NCBI RefSeq assembly: GCF_001577305.1
Contig: NZ_CP014518.1
Span: 1,612,001-1,676,000, forward strand
Direction of reading: 5' to 3'
Source: Sinomonas atrocyanea
GTDB lineage: Bacteria > Actinomycetota > Actinomycetes > Actinomycetales > Micrococcaceae
Length of the DNA stretch: 64,000 nt
The notes under the pieces are model-generated. The model had not been told where the DNA came from. It worked only from the letters and a program-made list of their open reading frames with translations, and did not search any database. Below are positions 26,472 through 35,756 of the stretch, piece by piece. How positions within the stretch are numbered: position 1 is the first letter of the stretch; the number at the start of each line of letters is the position of its first letter. The translations under genes were made by a program, and so were the position numbers.

Positions 26472-27925
26472 GCGCCCGCCTGGGCCACGAGGGACCCGCG
26501 GCGGAGGTAGCAGGCCCAGCACACGGCGAGCATGAGCGCGTAGGCCGCAACGAACCCCAGGAAGGCCGGGACGTAGGATCCCGTGGCGGCGCTCGAGGCG
26601 CCCAGCAGCTGGGGGATCACGAAGCCGCCGTAGGCGCCGACCGCGGAGATGAGGCCGAGGGCGGCGGAGGCGAGGCGGGCGGTGTGCGACGCCGGCGCGC
26701 CGCCTCGGGCGGCCCGGCTCGCCCTGGCGAAGATCACCGGGATCATGCGGTAGGTGGACCCGTTGCCGATGCCGCTCGCAGCGAACAGCACGAGGAACAG
26801 GGCGAGGAAGAGCCAGAAGCTCGCCAGCGGGAGCGTCGCGACGAGGGCAATCGTGGCCGCCGCCATCACCGCGAACGAGGCGACGGTGATCCGCGCCCCG
26901 CCGAAGCGGTCCGCGAGCCTGCCGCCGTAGGGGCGGGACAGGGAGCCGACGAGGGGGCCCAGGAACGGGAGGGAGAGCGCGGCCGGCACGCCCGCGGCGC
27001 TCACGGTGAAGACCGAGTACGCGGGGAAGATGTCGTGGATGAGCTTCGGGAAGACGCCGCTGAAGCCGATGAACGAGCCGAAGGTGCCGATGTAGAGGAG
27101 GGCCACGACCCACAGGTGCGGCTCCTTCAGCGCGGCGAGCGAGCCCGCGAGGTCGCCCTTGGCGTTGGCGAGGTTGTCCATCCGCCCCAGCGCCCCGAAC
27201 GCGGCGACGAGGACGAGCGGAACCCACATGAGCCCCGCGACGGCGAGCGTCGAGCCGGCCTTGCCCGTGGCGGCGGCTCCGCTGGCCACGAAGGCGGCCA
27301 GGCTCACCGCCAGCGGGACGGCGAGCTGGGCGATCGCCGCACCGAGGTTGCCGCCGGCCGCATTCAGACCCAGCGCCCAGCCCTTCTCCCGAGCCGGGAA
27401 GAAGAAGGTGATGTTCGCCATCGAACTCGCGAAGTTGCCCCCGCCGACCCCGGCCAGCCCCGCCACCGTGAGCATGAGCCAGAAGGGCGTCGCGGGGTTG
27501 GACACGCACGCCGCGAGGCCGAGCGTGGGGATGAGGAGCAGGAGCGCGGAGACGACCGTCCAGTTGCGTCCGCCGAAGCGGGACACCGTGAACGTGTAGG
27601 GGATGCGGAGCGTGGCGCCGACCAGGCTCGGCATCGAGATGAGCCAGAACGTCTGGGAGGTGTCGAAGCGGAATCCGGCCGCGGGCAGCGAGACCACCAC
27701 GATGGACCACAGCTGCCAGACGACGAAGCCGAGGAACTCGGCGAGGATGGACCAGCGCAGGTTCCTGCGGGCCACCGCCCGCCCCTCCGACTCCCACTGG
27801 GCCGTGTCCTCGGGGTTCCAGTGCTCGATCCAGCGCCCGCGGCGGACGTCGAGCCGGAGGCTCTGGGGTGCCGGGCTCTGGACTCCCGGCGCCGGGGCGG
27901 GCGTGGTGGTCGATTCGGTGCTCAT
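26468..27925 (-). CDS. narK: Nitrate/nitrite transporter
   Basis: The 485-residue major facilitator protein has about 12 hydrophobic segments and the nitrate-nitrite porter marks GVGGGNFASSMANITFFFP and GLGAAIAQ-like glycine motifs (GLNAAGGNLGAAIAQLAVPL). The N-terminal 50 residues are hydrophilic and include GRWIEHWNPEDTAQWESEG, a conserved lead-in of actinobacterial NarK proteins. It is the first gene of narK-nasA-nasB, joined by four-base overlaps. A GlnR-like box lies 62-99 bases upstream of its ATG, so nitrogen-limited induction is likely. Confidence 0.95.
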   Translation of the reverse strand: MSTESTTTPAPAPGVQSPAPQSLRLDVRRGRWIEHWNPEDTAQWESEGRAVARRNLRWSILAEFLGFVVWQLWSIVVVSLPAAGFRFDTSQTFWLISMPSLVGATLRIPYTFTVSRFGGRNWTVVSALLLLIPTLGLAACVSNPATPFWLMLTVAGLAGVGGGNFASSMANITFFFPAREKGWALGLNAAGGNLGAAIAQLAVPLAVSLAAFVASGAAATGKAGSTLAVAGLMWVPLVLVAAFGALGRMDNLANAKGDLAGSLAALKEPHLWVVALLYIGTFGSFIGFSGVFPKLIHDIFPAYSVFTVSAAGVPAALSLPFLGPLVGSLSRPYGGRLADRFGGARITVASFAVMAAATIALVATLPLASFWLFLALFLVLFAASGIGNGSTYRMIPVIFARASRAARGGAPASHTARLASAALGLISAVGAYGGFVIPQLLGASSAATGSYVPAFLGFVAAYALMLAVCWACYLRRGSLVAQAGA

Positions 27926-27986
27926 GGGTCCTCCTGAGACGGGGGAGTGGGCTTCTCTGGATCGCCTTCCACGCTAGGAACGCGGC

Positions 27987-28024
27987 GTTTCGGCCAGCAT
28001 CCAGGGCCGTTAACACGCCGTGAC
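27987..28024 (-). promoter_or_regulatory. Candidate GlnR box upstream of narK
   Basis: Read toward narK, GTCAC (28020-28024), TTAAC (28009-28013) and GAAAC (27987-27991) fall on one 11-base grid, with one poorly matching half-site between them. This is the same grid as the nirB box, and it sits 62 bases before the narK ATG. Together the three boxes suggest one nitrogen regulon. Confidence 0.6.
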
Positions 28025-28215
28025 ATCTCCCTCTCACCGGTCGCGGCGCCGCCGTGAGTTCGGAAGGGGCCAGGAGGTATCCGGGAACGCGGACTCGGTT
28101 CCGTCTCGCGATGCGGACCGCTTGTCCGTTGGGTGGACGGCGCGGGCATAGGATGGCTTGTACTCAATCCCAGGACCGGAAGTCAATCCTCGGTCCAGCA
28201 TGTGAAAGCGATGCC

Positions 28216-29622
28216 ATGTCCACCACATCTGCGGTGACGGAGCCCTCGGCCGCACAGTCGGCCAACACGAAGGGCCGAGTCATCTTCTCGAGCCTCATCG
28301 GCACGACCATCGAGTTCTTCGACTTCTACGCGTACGCGACGGCGTCCGTGCTCGTGTTCCCGAAGCTCTTCTTCCCGAACGCCACCGACATCAACGCCAT
28401 CCTGTCCTCGTTCGCGATCTTCGGCGTCGCATTCGTCGCGCGCCCGGTCGGCTCGATCGTGTTCGGCCACTTCGGCGACAAGCTCGGGCGCAAGGGCACC
28501 CTCGTCGCATCGCTGGTCACGATGGGCCTCGCGACCTTCCTCATCGGCCTCCTCCCGCCGGCGACGACGCCCGGCTGGGTGGTGCTCGCCCCGCTGCTGC
28601 TCGTGGTGTTCCGCTTCCTCCAGGGGCTCGCCCTCGGCGGCGAATGGTCCGGGGCGGCGCTCCTGGCCACCGAGAACGCCCCCGCGAACAAGCGCGCCGT
28701 GTGGGGAACCTTCCCGCAGCTCGGCGCCCCGATCGGCTTCATCATCGCCAACGTGATGTACGTGGTCATGAACAGCTTCCTCACCGCGAAGCAGTTCGAG
28801 GACTTCGGCTGGCGCATCCCCTTCCTGTTCAGCATCATCATGGTCGCGATCGGCCTCTACGTGCGCCTCAAGCTGGTCGAGAGCACCTCGTTCAAGAAGG
28901 TTCTCGAGGAGGAGAAGGTCGCCAAGGTTCCGCTCGCGGCGACGTTCCGGCACCACTGGCGCGCGGTCATCGCCGGCACGTTCATCATGCTGGCGACGTA
29001 CGTGCTCTTCTACCTGACCACGAGCTTCACGCTCACCTACGGCACGGCGACGGACAAGGTCGAGGTGGCCCGCGCCGCCGCCCAGAAGGCCGGCAAGCCG
29101 TTCGACGCGTCCGCGTTCGTCCCCGGCCTCGGGATCGACCGCGGCCTGTTCCTGTGGATGCTCATCATCGGCGTCGTGTTCTTCGGCATCTTCACCGTGG
29201 TCTCCGGGCCGCTCGCGGAGAAGTACGGCCGCCGCCGGTTCCTGCTCTGGGTCACCGGCCTCATCTTCGCCTTTGGCCTGGCCTGGGGCCTCATGTTCGG
29301 GCCCGGCACCGGCGCCGCGATGGTCGGCCTGATCGTGGGCTTCACCCTCATGGGCGCGACGTTCGGGCCGATGGCCGCGATCCTGCCCGAGCTCTTCCCC
29401 GCCAACGTCCGCTACACGGGCTCCGCGATCGCGTACAACCTCTCCTCGGTCCTCGGTGCGGCGCCGGCCTCGTTCGTCGCGATCGCCCTGTGGCAGTTCG
29501 GCAAGGGCAGCACGGTGTGGGTCGGCGTGTACCTGGCACTCGCCGCCGTCCTGACGTTCGTGGCGCTCCTGCTGACCAAGGAGACCCGCGACGCCGAGTT
29601 CGAGGACAACGTCTCGGCCTAG
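28216..29622 (+). CDS. MHS-family MFS metabolite:proton symporter
   Basis: The 468-residue transporter belongs to the metabolite:H+ symporter branch of the major facilitator superfamily (ShiA/ProP/KgtP relatives). It begins with the family signature IGTTIEFFDFYAYATASVLVFPKLFFP and has the loop 2-3 motif GHFGDKLGRKGTL and LQGLALGGEWSGAALLATENAP. About 12 membrane segments are visible. Candidate substrates are organic acids or compatible solutes, but sequence alone does not decide. The ATG at 28216 is chosen because the family signature starts about 30 residues later. The 190 bases between the narK box and this start show no gene. A bidirectional hairpin follows the stop. Confidence 0.85.
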   Translation: MSTTSAVTEPSAAQSANTKGRVIFSSLIGTTIEFFDFYAYATASVLVFPKLFFPNATDINAILSSFAIFGVAFVARPVGSIVFGHFGDKLGRKGTLVASLVTMGLATFLIGLLPPATTPGWVVLAPLLLVVFRFLQGLALGGEWSGAALLATENAPANKRAVWGTFPQLGAPIGFIIANVMYVVMNSFLTAKQFEDFGWRIPFLFSIIMVAIGLYVRLKLVESTSFKKVLEEEKVAKVPLAATFRHHWRAVIAGTFIMLATYVLFYLTTSFTLTYGTATDKVEVARAAAQKAGKPFDASAFVPGLGIDRGLFLWMLIIGVVFFGIFTVVSGPLAEKYGRRRFLLWVTGLIFAFGLAWGLMFGPGTGAAMVGLIVGFTLMGATFGPMAAILPELFPANVRYTGSAIAYNLSSVLGAAPASFVAIALWQFGKGSTVWVGVYLALAAVLTFVALLLTKETRDAEFEDNVSA

Positions 29623-29627
29623 AGACC

Positions 29628-29747
29628 TGACCCCGGGTCCCACAAGACGTGACCCCGCGTCCAAGAAAAGGTGACCCCGCGTTGGAATTCCAGCGCGGGG
29701 TCACCTTTTTGGCGACGCGGGGTCAGGTCTCTCGCGACGCGGGGTCA
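29628..29747. repeat. 22-nt periodic direct-plus-inverted repeat array (first locus)
   Basis: TGACCCCG[C/G]GT[C/T] occurs at 29628, 29650 and 29672, exactly 22 bases apart. Its reverse complement follows at 29692, 29714 and 29736, again 22 bases apart. The array fills the gap between the converging MHS and accA3 genes, starting five bases after one stop codon and touching the other. The flanks AGAGACC and GGTCTCT also pair, so the whole region can form a nested hairpin. Confidence 0.85.
29666..29709. terminator. Bidirectional intrinsic terminator
   Basis: A perfect 16-base stem joins 29666-29681 with 29694-29709, with AAAA at the 5' end and TTTT at the 3' end (a fifth T follows), so it can act as a U-tailed hairpin on both strands. 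The loop contains the 10-base palindrome TGGAATTCCA. It serves the converging MHS and accA3 genes and is the centre of the 22-nt array. Confidence 0.85.
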
Positions 29748-31532
29748 GTCCTCGATCGTGGCGATGACCGCGCCCGCGCCGACCGTCTGCCCCGGCTCCG
29801 CGGTGAGCCCGCGGACGGTGCCGGCCTTGTGCGCGGTGAGCGGCTGCTCCATCTTCATGGCCTCGAGCACGACGACGAGATCGCCTTCCGCGACCACGTC
29901 GCCGTCCGCGACGGCCACCTTGACGATCGTGCCCTGCATCGGGGCGGTGAGCGCGTCGCCGCCGGCCGCGGTGGCCGCGGAGCCGCGCGCGGTGCGGGGC
30001 TTCTTCTTGGGCTTGGCCGCCCGCCCGGTGCCGAGGGACAGCGAGCCCGGGATCGTCACCTCGAGCCGCTTGCCGCCCACCTCGACGACGACGCTCTGCC
30101 GCGCCCCGTCGTCGTCCGCGCCGTCAGCGGCGGCCGGACCACCGGCATACGGCGGGATCGTGTTGTCGAACTCCGTCTCGATCCAGCGGGTGTGGATGGA
30201 GAACGGGCCCTCCTCGGGCGCGAACGCGGGATCGCGCACCACGGCGGCGTGGAACGGCACGACCGTGGGCATGCCGGTGATGACCAGCTCGTCGAGGGCC
30301 CGGCGCGCCCGCTGGAGCGCCTGGGCGCGGCTGGAGCCGGAGACGATGAGCTTGGCGAGCATGGAGTCGAAGTTGCCGGAGATGACCTCGCCGGCCTCGA
30401 TGCCCGAGTCGACGCGCACGCCGGGGCCCGTCGGGTAGCGCAGCGTCTCGACGGTCCCGGGGGCCGGCATGAAGCCGCGGCCCGGGTCCTCGCCGTTGAT
30501 GCGGAACTCGAACGAGTGGCCGCGGACCTCGGGGTCGTCGTAGCCGAGTTCCTCGCCGCGGGCGAGCCGGAACTGCTCGCGCACGAGGTCCAGGCCCGTG
30601 ACCTCCTCGGACACGCAGTGCTCGACCTGGAGGCGGGTGTTGACCTCGAGGAAGCTGATGGTCCCGTCCTGGCCCACGAGGAACTCGCACGTCCCCGCGC
30701 CGAGGTAGCCGGCCTCCTTGAGGATGGCCTTCGAGGACTCGTACAGGCGCTTGGTCTGCTCCTCGCTCAGGAACGGCGCCGGCGCCTCCTCCACGAGCTT
30801 CTGGTTGCGGCGCTGCAGCGAGCAGTCGCGGGTCGAGACGACGACCACGTGACCCGTCGAGTCTGCGAGGCACTGCGTCTCGACGTGGCGCGGGGCGTCC
30901 AGGAAGCGCTCGATGAAGCACTCGCCGCGGCCGAACGCCGCGGTCGCCTCGCGCACGGCGGACTCGAACAGCTCGGGGATCTCCTCGAGCGTGCGCGCCA
31001 CCTTGATGCCGCGGCCGCCGCCGCCGTAGGCGGCCTTGATGGCGACGGGCAGGCCGAACTCCCGGGCGAACGCGAGGACCTCGTCCGCGGATTCGACCGG
31101 GTCCGCCGTGCCGGGGACCAGCGGGGCGCCGACCTTCTCGGCGATGTGGCGCGCGCGCACCTTGTCGCCGAGCGCGGCGATGGCGTCGGGGGAGGGACCG
31201 ATCCACGTCAGGCCCGCGTCGATGACGCGCTGGGCGAAGTGGGCGTTCTCCGACAGGAAGCCGTAGCCGGGGTGGACGGCGTCGGCCCCGGAAGCGCGGG
31301 CGGCGTCGAGGATCTTGTCCATCACGAGGTAGGACTCGGCCGCGGTGGTGCCGCCCAGCGCGAAGGCCTCGTCCGCGAGGCGCACGTGCAGGGCGTCCCG
31401 GTCGGGGTCGGCGTAGACGGCGACCGAGGCGATGCCCTCGTCGCGGGCCGCGCGGATGACGCGGACGGCGATCTCGCCGCGGTTGGCGACGAGCACCTTC
31501 GTGATGGGCTTGGTGGCAGCGCTGAGGGACAA
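29745..31532 (-). CDS. accA3: Acyl-CoA carboxylase alpha subunit (biotin carboxylase + biotin carrier)
   Basis: The 595-residue protein carboxylates its own biotin and carries the carboxyl group for acetyl- or propionyl-CoA carboxylation. The biotin carboxylase part starts [22 protein letters not shown] and has the ATP-grasp loop [14 protein letters not shown] and [14 protein letters not shown] site ([17 protein letters not shown]). The C-terminal carrier domain has the biotin lysine in [12 protein letters not shown]. This two-domain form is typical of actinobacterial AccA3/BccA. Its partners accD and accE lie 8 kb away on the same strand, and birA nearby. A perfect 21-base palindrome lies 91 bases upstream of the start. 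Confidence 0.95.
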   Translation of the reverse strand: MSLSAATKPITKVLVANRGEIAVRVIRAARDEGIASVAVYADPDRDALHVRLADEAFALGGTTAAESYLVMDKILDAARASGADAVHPGYGFLSENAHFAQRVIDAGLTWIGPSPDAIAALGDKVRARHIAEKVGAPLVPGTADPVESADEVLAFAREFGLPVAIKAAYGGGGRGIKVARTLEEIPELFESAVREATAAFGRGECFIERFLDAPRHVETQCLADSTGHVVVVSTRDCSLQRRNQKLVEEAPAPFLSEEQTKRLYESSKAILKEAGYLGAGTCEFLVGQDGTISFLEVNTRLQVEHCVSEEVTGLDLVREQFRLARGEELGYDDPEVRGHSFEFRINGEDPGRGFMPAPGTVETLRYPTGPGVRVDSGIEAGEVISGNFDSMLAKLIVSGSSRAQALQRARRALDELVITGMPTVVPFHAAVVRDPAFAPEEGPFSIHTRWIETEFDNTIPPYAGGPAAADGADDDGARQSVVVEVGGKRLEVTIPGSLSLGTGRAAKPKKKPRTARGSAATAAGGDALTAPMQGTIVKVAVADGDVVAEGDLVVVLEAMKMEQPLTAHKAGTVRGLTAEPGQTVGAGAVIATIED

Positions 31533-31622
31533 GGCAACTCCGTTCTGTACTGCGGGAAGCCTAGCGCCGACTTGGTGGAATCGCCCATATTGGTGGCGGA
31601 TTCCGTGCGTAGCGGGCCGATC

Positions 31623-31643
31623 CTTTGTAGGGGACCTACAAAG
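31623..31643. promoter_or_regulatory. Perfect palindrome upstream of accA3 (operator candidate)
   Basis: The nine-base arms CTTTGTAGG and CCTACAAAG are perfect inverted repeats around GGA. The site lies between the maf stop codon (next base) and accA3, about 91 bases before the accA3 ATG. Closely similar sites lie upstream of accD at 41353 and 41418. It has the size of a dimeric TetR-type operator; the bound protein is unknown. Confidence 0.6.
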
Positions 31644-32339
31644 TCAGCGGTCGACGGCGGCCGCCCACCAATCCGTGAGGCGCACCCCCGCGCTGGCCAG
31701 GAGGGCGCGCAGGGTCGAGACGGACAGGCCCACCACGGCGTGCGGGTCGCCGTCCACCCGGGACAGGAACGCGCCACCGAGACCGTCGATCGTGAACGAG
31801 CCCGCGCAGTGGAGCGGCTCGCCCGTCGCCACGTAGGCCTCGATCTCCTCGGGGCGCATCTCGGCAAACTCCACGCCCGCCGAGGCGAGCTCGCCGCGCC
31901 CGGGCCACGCGCCGCCGTCGTGCGCCCCGGAGTCGCCGCGGGCGGGCGTGTGCTCGGTGCGGCAGTCGATGAGCCAGTGGCCGGTGTGCAGGACGCCCGC
32001 GCGGCCGCTCATGGCCGCGAGCCGCTCGCGGGCCACCTCGGCGGTGTAGGGCTTGCCGAGGGCCTGGCCGTCGAGCTCGAAGACCGAGTCGCAGCCGAGC
32101 ACGAGGGTGCCCGCGGCCGCGGGCAGGGCGGCGACGGCCTCGGCCTTGGCGCGCGCCAGGAGCAGCGCGGTGTCAGCAGGGGTTGCCTCGGGGTGCCCCG
32201 CGGCCACGGCGACCTCGTCCACGTCGGAGACGAGGATCCGGTGCGGGACGCCGGCCTCCTCGAGGAGCTTGGTCCGGGCGGGGGACTTGGACGCGAGGAT
32301 GAGCGTGGGCGGGGCCGGTGGAGCTGTGTGGACGGTCAC
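31644..32339 (-). CDS. maf: Maf-family nucleoside triphosphate pyrophosphatase
   Basis: The 231-residue protein hydrolyses non-canonical or excess nucleoside triphosphates to monophosphates. It has the Maf N-terminal phosphate motif LILASKSPARTKLLEEAG, the metal-site GCDSVFELDGQALGKP, and C-terminal HAVVGLSVSTLRALL. A small insertion of charged residues (about 130-165) is seen between the core strands. The GTG at 32339 is chosen; the frame remains open upstream as a shadow of the MMPL gene. Maf commonly sits next to acyl-CoA carboxylase genes in actinobacteria, as here. Confidence 0.9.
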   Translation of the reverse strand: MTVHTAPPAPPTLILASKSPARTKLLEEAGVPHRILVSDVDEVAVAAGHPEATPADTALLLARAKAEAVAALPAAAGTLVLGCDSVFELDGQALGKPYTAEVARERLAAMSGRAGVLHTGHWLIDCRTEHTPARGDSGAHDGGAWPGRGELASAGVEFAEMRPEEIEAYVATGEPLHCAGSFTIDGLGGAFLSRVDGDPHAVVGLSVSTLRALLASAGVRLTDWWAAAVDR

Positions 32340-32393
32340 GACGCACAGCCTATCCCTGCCGCGCGGGCCGCCCGGGCGTCCGGGAACGCAGGA

Positions 32394-32424
32394 CGGCCCC
32401 GGCACGGGACGCGTGCAGGGGCCG
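32394..32424 (-). terminator. Hairpin after the MMPL gene
   Basis: CGGCCCC (32394-32400) pairs with GGGGCCG (32418-32424), and the inner GCAC/GTGC extends the stem. It lies 17 bases past the MMPL stop and before maf. There is no U-tract. Confidence 0.5.
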
Positions 32425-32440
32425 CCGCGGCCGGGTGCGG

Positions 32441-35056
32441 TCAGCGGGCCACGGGTTCGGGCTCGCCCTCGTCGCTGCGCTCCGGTGCCGCCACGCGCTC
32501 GAGCTTGGCGCCCTCGATGTCCAGGTCCGGCAGGATCCGCGCGAGCCAGCGCGGCAGCCACCAGGCCGCGGTGCCGAGGAGGCGCATGACGGCGGGCACG
32601 AGGGTCATGCGGACCACGAACGCGTCCAGCAGCACGCCGAGCGCGAGCCCGAAGCCGAGCGGCCGGACCATCGTCAGGTGGCTGAAGATGAAGCCCGCGA
32701 ACACGCTGACCATGATGATTGCGGCGGCGGTGATCACCCGTGCGGCGTGGTGGAAGCCGGTCCGGACGGCCAGGTGCGCCTCGACGCCGTGGGCGTAGGA
32801 CTCGCGGATGCCGGAGGTGATGAAGACCTGGTAGTCCATCGCGAGGCCGAACAGGATGCCGATGAGCAGGATGGGCATGAAGCTCAGGACCGCCCCCGGG
32901 TGGGTGACGTCGAAGACCGGGCCGAGCCAGCCCCACTGGTACACGGCGACGACCGCGCCGAACGCGGCGCCGAGCGAGAGCAGGAACCCGCCGGTGGCCA
33001 GCAGCGGCACGAGGAGCGAGCGGAACACGAGCAGGAGCAGGATGAAGGACAGCCCCACGACGATCGTCAGGTACGGCGGCAGGGCGTCGGCGAGCTTGGA
33101 GGAGACGTCCACGTTGGCCGCCGTCTGCCCCGTGAGGCCGATCGTCACGCCCGTGCTCGCCTGGATGTCGGCGCCCTTGGCGCGCAGGTCGTGGACCACC
33201 TGGACGGTGCTCGCGCTCGCCGGCCCCTCCTTCGGGATCACCTGGAAGACCGCGATCCGGCGGTCCGGGCTGACCGTGCCGGGCACGGCCGCGACCACGC
33301 CGGGGACCGAGCGGAGCTGGTCGGCGACGTCGTACTCCTTGGCCTGGACGGCGCTCGCGTCGAGGCCGGGCGGGAGGTCGCCGACCACGATGATGGGCCC
33401 GGTCATGCCCTCGCCGAAGTACTTCCCCGTGGCGTCGTAGGCCTTGAACGCGGTCGAGTCCACCGGCTCCGAGCCGCCGTCTGGGAGGGCGAGCCGCAGC
33501 TGCGCCGCGGGGACCGCGAGGACCGCGAGCAGCACGACAGCGCCCAGCACCGAGACCCACGGGTGCCGGGTGACCCAGGCGCCCCAGCCGCGGTTCGCCT
33601 TCTCGAGGTCCGTCCGCGCCTCCTCCTCGGCGTGGCCCGCCTTCGCGTTCTCCGCGAGGGCCTTGGCCCAGCGCCGCCGGGAGATGATCCGCCGGCCCGC
33701 GAATCCGAGCACCGCGGGCAGCAGGGTGACCGCGACCAGCACGGCCACGGCCACGGTCGCGGCGGCGGCGAGGCCCATGACCGCGAGGAACGGCAGGCCG
33801 GGCACCACGAGCGCCGCGAGCGCGATCACCACGGTGAGGCCGGCGAACACGACGGCGTTGCCGGACGTGCCGATCGAGAGCGCCACGGACTCGCGCGGGT
33901 CCATGCCGCCGAGCAGCTGGGTGCGGTGCCGGTTGACGATGAAGAGCGAGTAGTCGATGCCCACGGCCAGGCCGAGCATGAGCCCCAGCATCGGGGTCAC
34001 CGAGCTCATCGAGACCACGCTCGTGAGGGCGAACGTGCCGCCCACGCCGACGGCCACACCGATGAGGGCCATGAGCAGGGGCAGGCCTGCGGCCACGAAC
34101 GTGCCGAGCATGACGAACAGCACGATCGCCGCGACGGCCACGCCGATGCCTTCGGACGTGCCGAAGATCTGCGAGATGTCCTGCGTGAGCTCCTTGCTCG
34201 GGTACGCGTTGACGCCCGCCACGCTCGAGGCGATGGACTGGACGTCCTGCCGTAGCGCGGGGGTGAGGGCATCGGTGGACTTGGTGAACTGGATCGAGGC
34301 GATGGCCGCCTTGCCGTCGCTGGAGACGAAGCGCAGGCCCTCGGCCGCGGTGGCCTGGCGCTGGGCGAGGGCGAGCTGGGCCTTGGCGTCGGCCAGCTTG
34401 GCGGCGCCCTCGTCGGCCTGCTTCTTCCCGGCGTCATACTGCGCCTGCCCGGCCGCGAGCTGCTGGCGGCCGGCATTGAGCTGGGCCTGGGCCGAGGCGG
34501 TGGCCTGGGCGATCGCCGCGGCCGGGAGGCCCTGCGCGGCGAGGGCCTTCTTCTGGGCGTCGAGCTGGGCCTGCCCGGCGTCGAGCTGGGCCCGGGTGGC
34601 GTCCAGCTTGGCCTTGGCGGCCTCGAGCTGCGGCGCGCCGGCGGCCAGCTTCGCCTCGTTCGCCTGGATCTGGGCCTTGCCGTCCGCGATCTTCGCGGCC
34701 GCGCCGTCGAGCTGGGCCTGCGTGGTGAACGGGTCCGTGACGTTCTGGACGCCGTCGAGGCCCTTGATCTTCGCCAGCGCAGCGCTGAGGTCCCTCTTCT
34801 GGGAGTCGGTGAAGGCCGCGTCCGGGGACGTGAAGACCACGGTCGCGCTCCCGCCTGCGGCGGAGGGCAGCTCCGCCTTGAGCTTGTCCAGCATGCGCTG
34901 GGTCTCGGTGCCCGGGATCTGGAAGTTGTTGGTCATGCTGCCGTGGAACGCCGCGGCGGAGCCTCCGACCGCCGCGACGATGACGAGCCAGGCGGCGAGG
35001 ACGAGCCAGCGGCGGTCGTAGGCGAACCTGCCGAGGCGGTAGAGGAGCGAAGCCAT
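32441..35056 (-). CDS. MMPL-family RND transporter
   Basis: The 871-residue membrane protein has an N-terminal helix (WLVLAAWLVIVAAVGGSAAAF), a large extracytoplasmic domain, a five-to-six-helix block, a second domain and a final helix block, as in MmpL proteins. The proton-relay and sterol-sensing-like segment GLMLGLAVGIDYSLFIVNRHR is clear, with the matching second-half GILFGLAMDYQVFITSG. The first outer domain has an unusual Ala/Gln/Lys/Leu repeat (about residues 120-245, units like AKLDATRAQLDAGQAQLDA) expected to form a long coiled coil. Such transporters export lipids or drugs. It follows a divergently regulated TetR gene on the same strand and is probably controlled by it. Confidence 0.92.
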   Translation of the reverse strand: MASLLYRLGRFAYDRRWLVLAAWLVIVAAVGGSAAAFHGSMTNNFQIPGTETQRMLDKLKAELPSAAGGSATVVFTSPDAAFTDSQKRDLSAALAKIKGLDGVQNVTDPFTTQAQLDGAAAKIADGKAQIQANEAKLAAGAPQLEAAKAKLDATRAQLDAGQAQLDAQKKALAAQGLPAAAIAQATASAQAQLNAGRQQLAAGQAQYDAGKKQADEGAAKLADAKAQLALAQRQATAAEGLRFVSSDGKAAIASIQFTKSTDALTPALRQDVQSIASSVAGVNAYPSKELTQDISQIFGTSEGIGVAVAAIVLFVMLGTFVAAGLPLLMALIGVAVGVGGTFALTSVVSMSSVTPMLGLMLGLAVGIDYSLFIVNRHRTQLLGGMDPRESVALSIGTSGNAVVFAGLTVVIALAALVVPGLPFLAVMGLAAAATVAVAVLVAVTLLPAVLGFAGRRIISRRRWAKALAENAKAGHAEEEARTDLEKANRGWGAWVTRHPWVSVLGAVVLLAVLAVPAAQLRLALPDGGSEPVDSTAFKAYDATGKYFGEGMTGPIIVVGDLPPGLDASAVQAKEYDVADQLRSVPGVVAAVPGTVSPDRRIAVFQVIPKEGPASASTVQVVHDLRAKGADIQASTGVTIGLTGQTAANVDVSSKLADALPPYLTIVVGLSFILLLLVFRSLLVPLLATGGFLLSLGAAFGAVVAVYQWGWLGPVFDVTHPGAVLSFMPILLIGILFGLAMDYQVFITSGIRESYAHGVEAHLAVRTGFHHAARVITAAAIIMVSVFAGFIFSHLTMVRPLGFGLALGVLLDAFVVRMTLVPAVMRLLGTAAWWLPRWLARILPDLDIEGAKLERVAAPERSDEGEPEPVAR

Positions 35057-35128
35057 GGGCCTTACCTATTCAGAGCGGAACGGACGGGTCGGTGGTGCGC
35101 GCGCCGCGGAGCGGACCGGCGGGCGGGC

Positions 35129-35743
35129 TCAGGGCGCGGCGAAGCCGGTCTTGAGGTGGGTGATCGCGGAGGAGAGCAGGCTGCGGAGCCGGGTGAGGGA
35201 CGACGGCGAGAGGTCGCCTCCCGATTCGGTCATCCACGTCTCGAGGGCCGCCTTGCCGCAGGAGATGATGCTCCCCGCGAGGGCGGCCACGTAGAGGTCG
35301 TCGCCGAGTTCGGGGTGGCGCTCCCTGATCGCCGTGCCGATCTTGTCGGCGCAGTCGTCGAAGGCCTGCAGCTGGAAGCGCGTGAGGGGGTCGTGGCCGG
35401 CGGCCACGAGGAACGACTGGGCCATCGGCTCGATGAGGTCGTTGTCGGCCATGCCCGTGAGGACGTGGAGCGCGGATTCGAGGATGGGCTCGTCCGCCGG
35501 GCGCTCGCGGAGCTTGCCGAGCGCACGGTCGAGGAAGCCGAAGGTCGGGGCGGCGATGGCCTCCTCGACGCTGCCGAAGTAGTTGAAGAACGTCCGGCGG
35601 GAGACGCCGGCGGCGTCGGCGAGCTCCTCGGCCGTGAAGCCGCCGAGCCCACGCGACAGGGCGAGGGACAGCCCCGCGGCGATGATCGATTCGCGGGTCG
35701 CGGCCTTGTTCAGCTCGCGGCGCGACGAGGGTTCAGCGGTCAC
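35129..35743 (-). CDS. TetR-family transcriptional repressor
   Basis: The 204-residue protein has an N-terminal TetR helix-turn-helix (ESIIAAGLSLALSRGLGGFT, then AEELADAAGVSRRTFFNYFG) and a helical ligand-binding C-terminal domain. It is immediately upstream of the MMPL gene on the same strand (72 bases apart), the usual layout for a repressor of an efflux or lipid exporter. A palindrome with GTGCAA/TTGCAC arms lies 14 bases upstream of its ATG and is a candidate autoregulatory operator. The ligand is not predictable. Confidence 0.9.
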   Translation of the reverse strand: MTAEPSSRRELNKAATRESIIAAGLSLALSRGLGGFTAEELADAAGVSRRTFFNYFGSVEEAIAAPTFGFLDRALGKLRERPADEPILESALHVLTGMADNDLIEPMAQSFLVAAGHDPLTRFQLQAFDDCADKIGTAIRERHPELGDDLYVAALAGSIISCGKAALETWMTESGGDLSPSSLTRLRSLLSSAITHLKTGFAAP

Positions 35744-35756
35744 CCCATGACACTAC

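Noticed and set aside
26472..28037. Upstream extension of the nitrate reductase frame through narK
   Set aside because: The extension has shadow composition; the reductase begins at the ATG overlapping the narK stop, shortly before its iron-sulfur motif.
29628..29747. CRISPR array
   Set aside because: The units follow each other at a fixed 22-base step with no separate spacers, half are inverted, and there is no cas gene in the window. The second array at 39265 fails for the same reasons.
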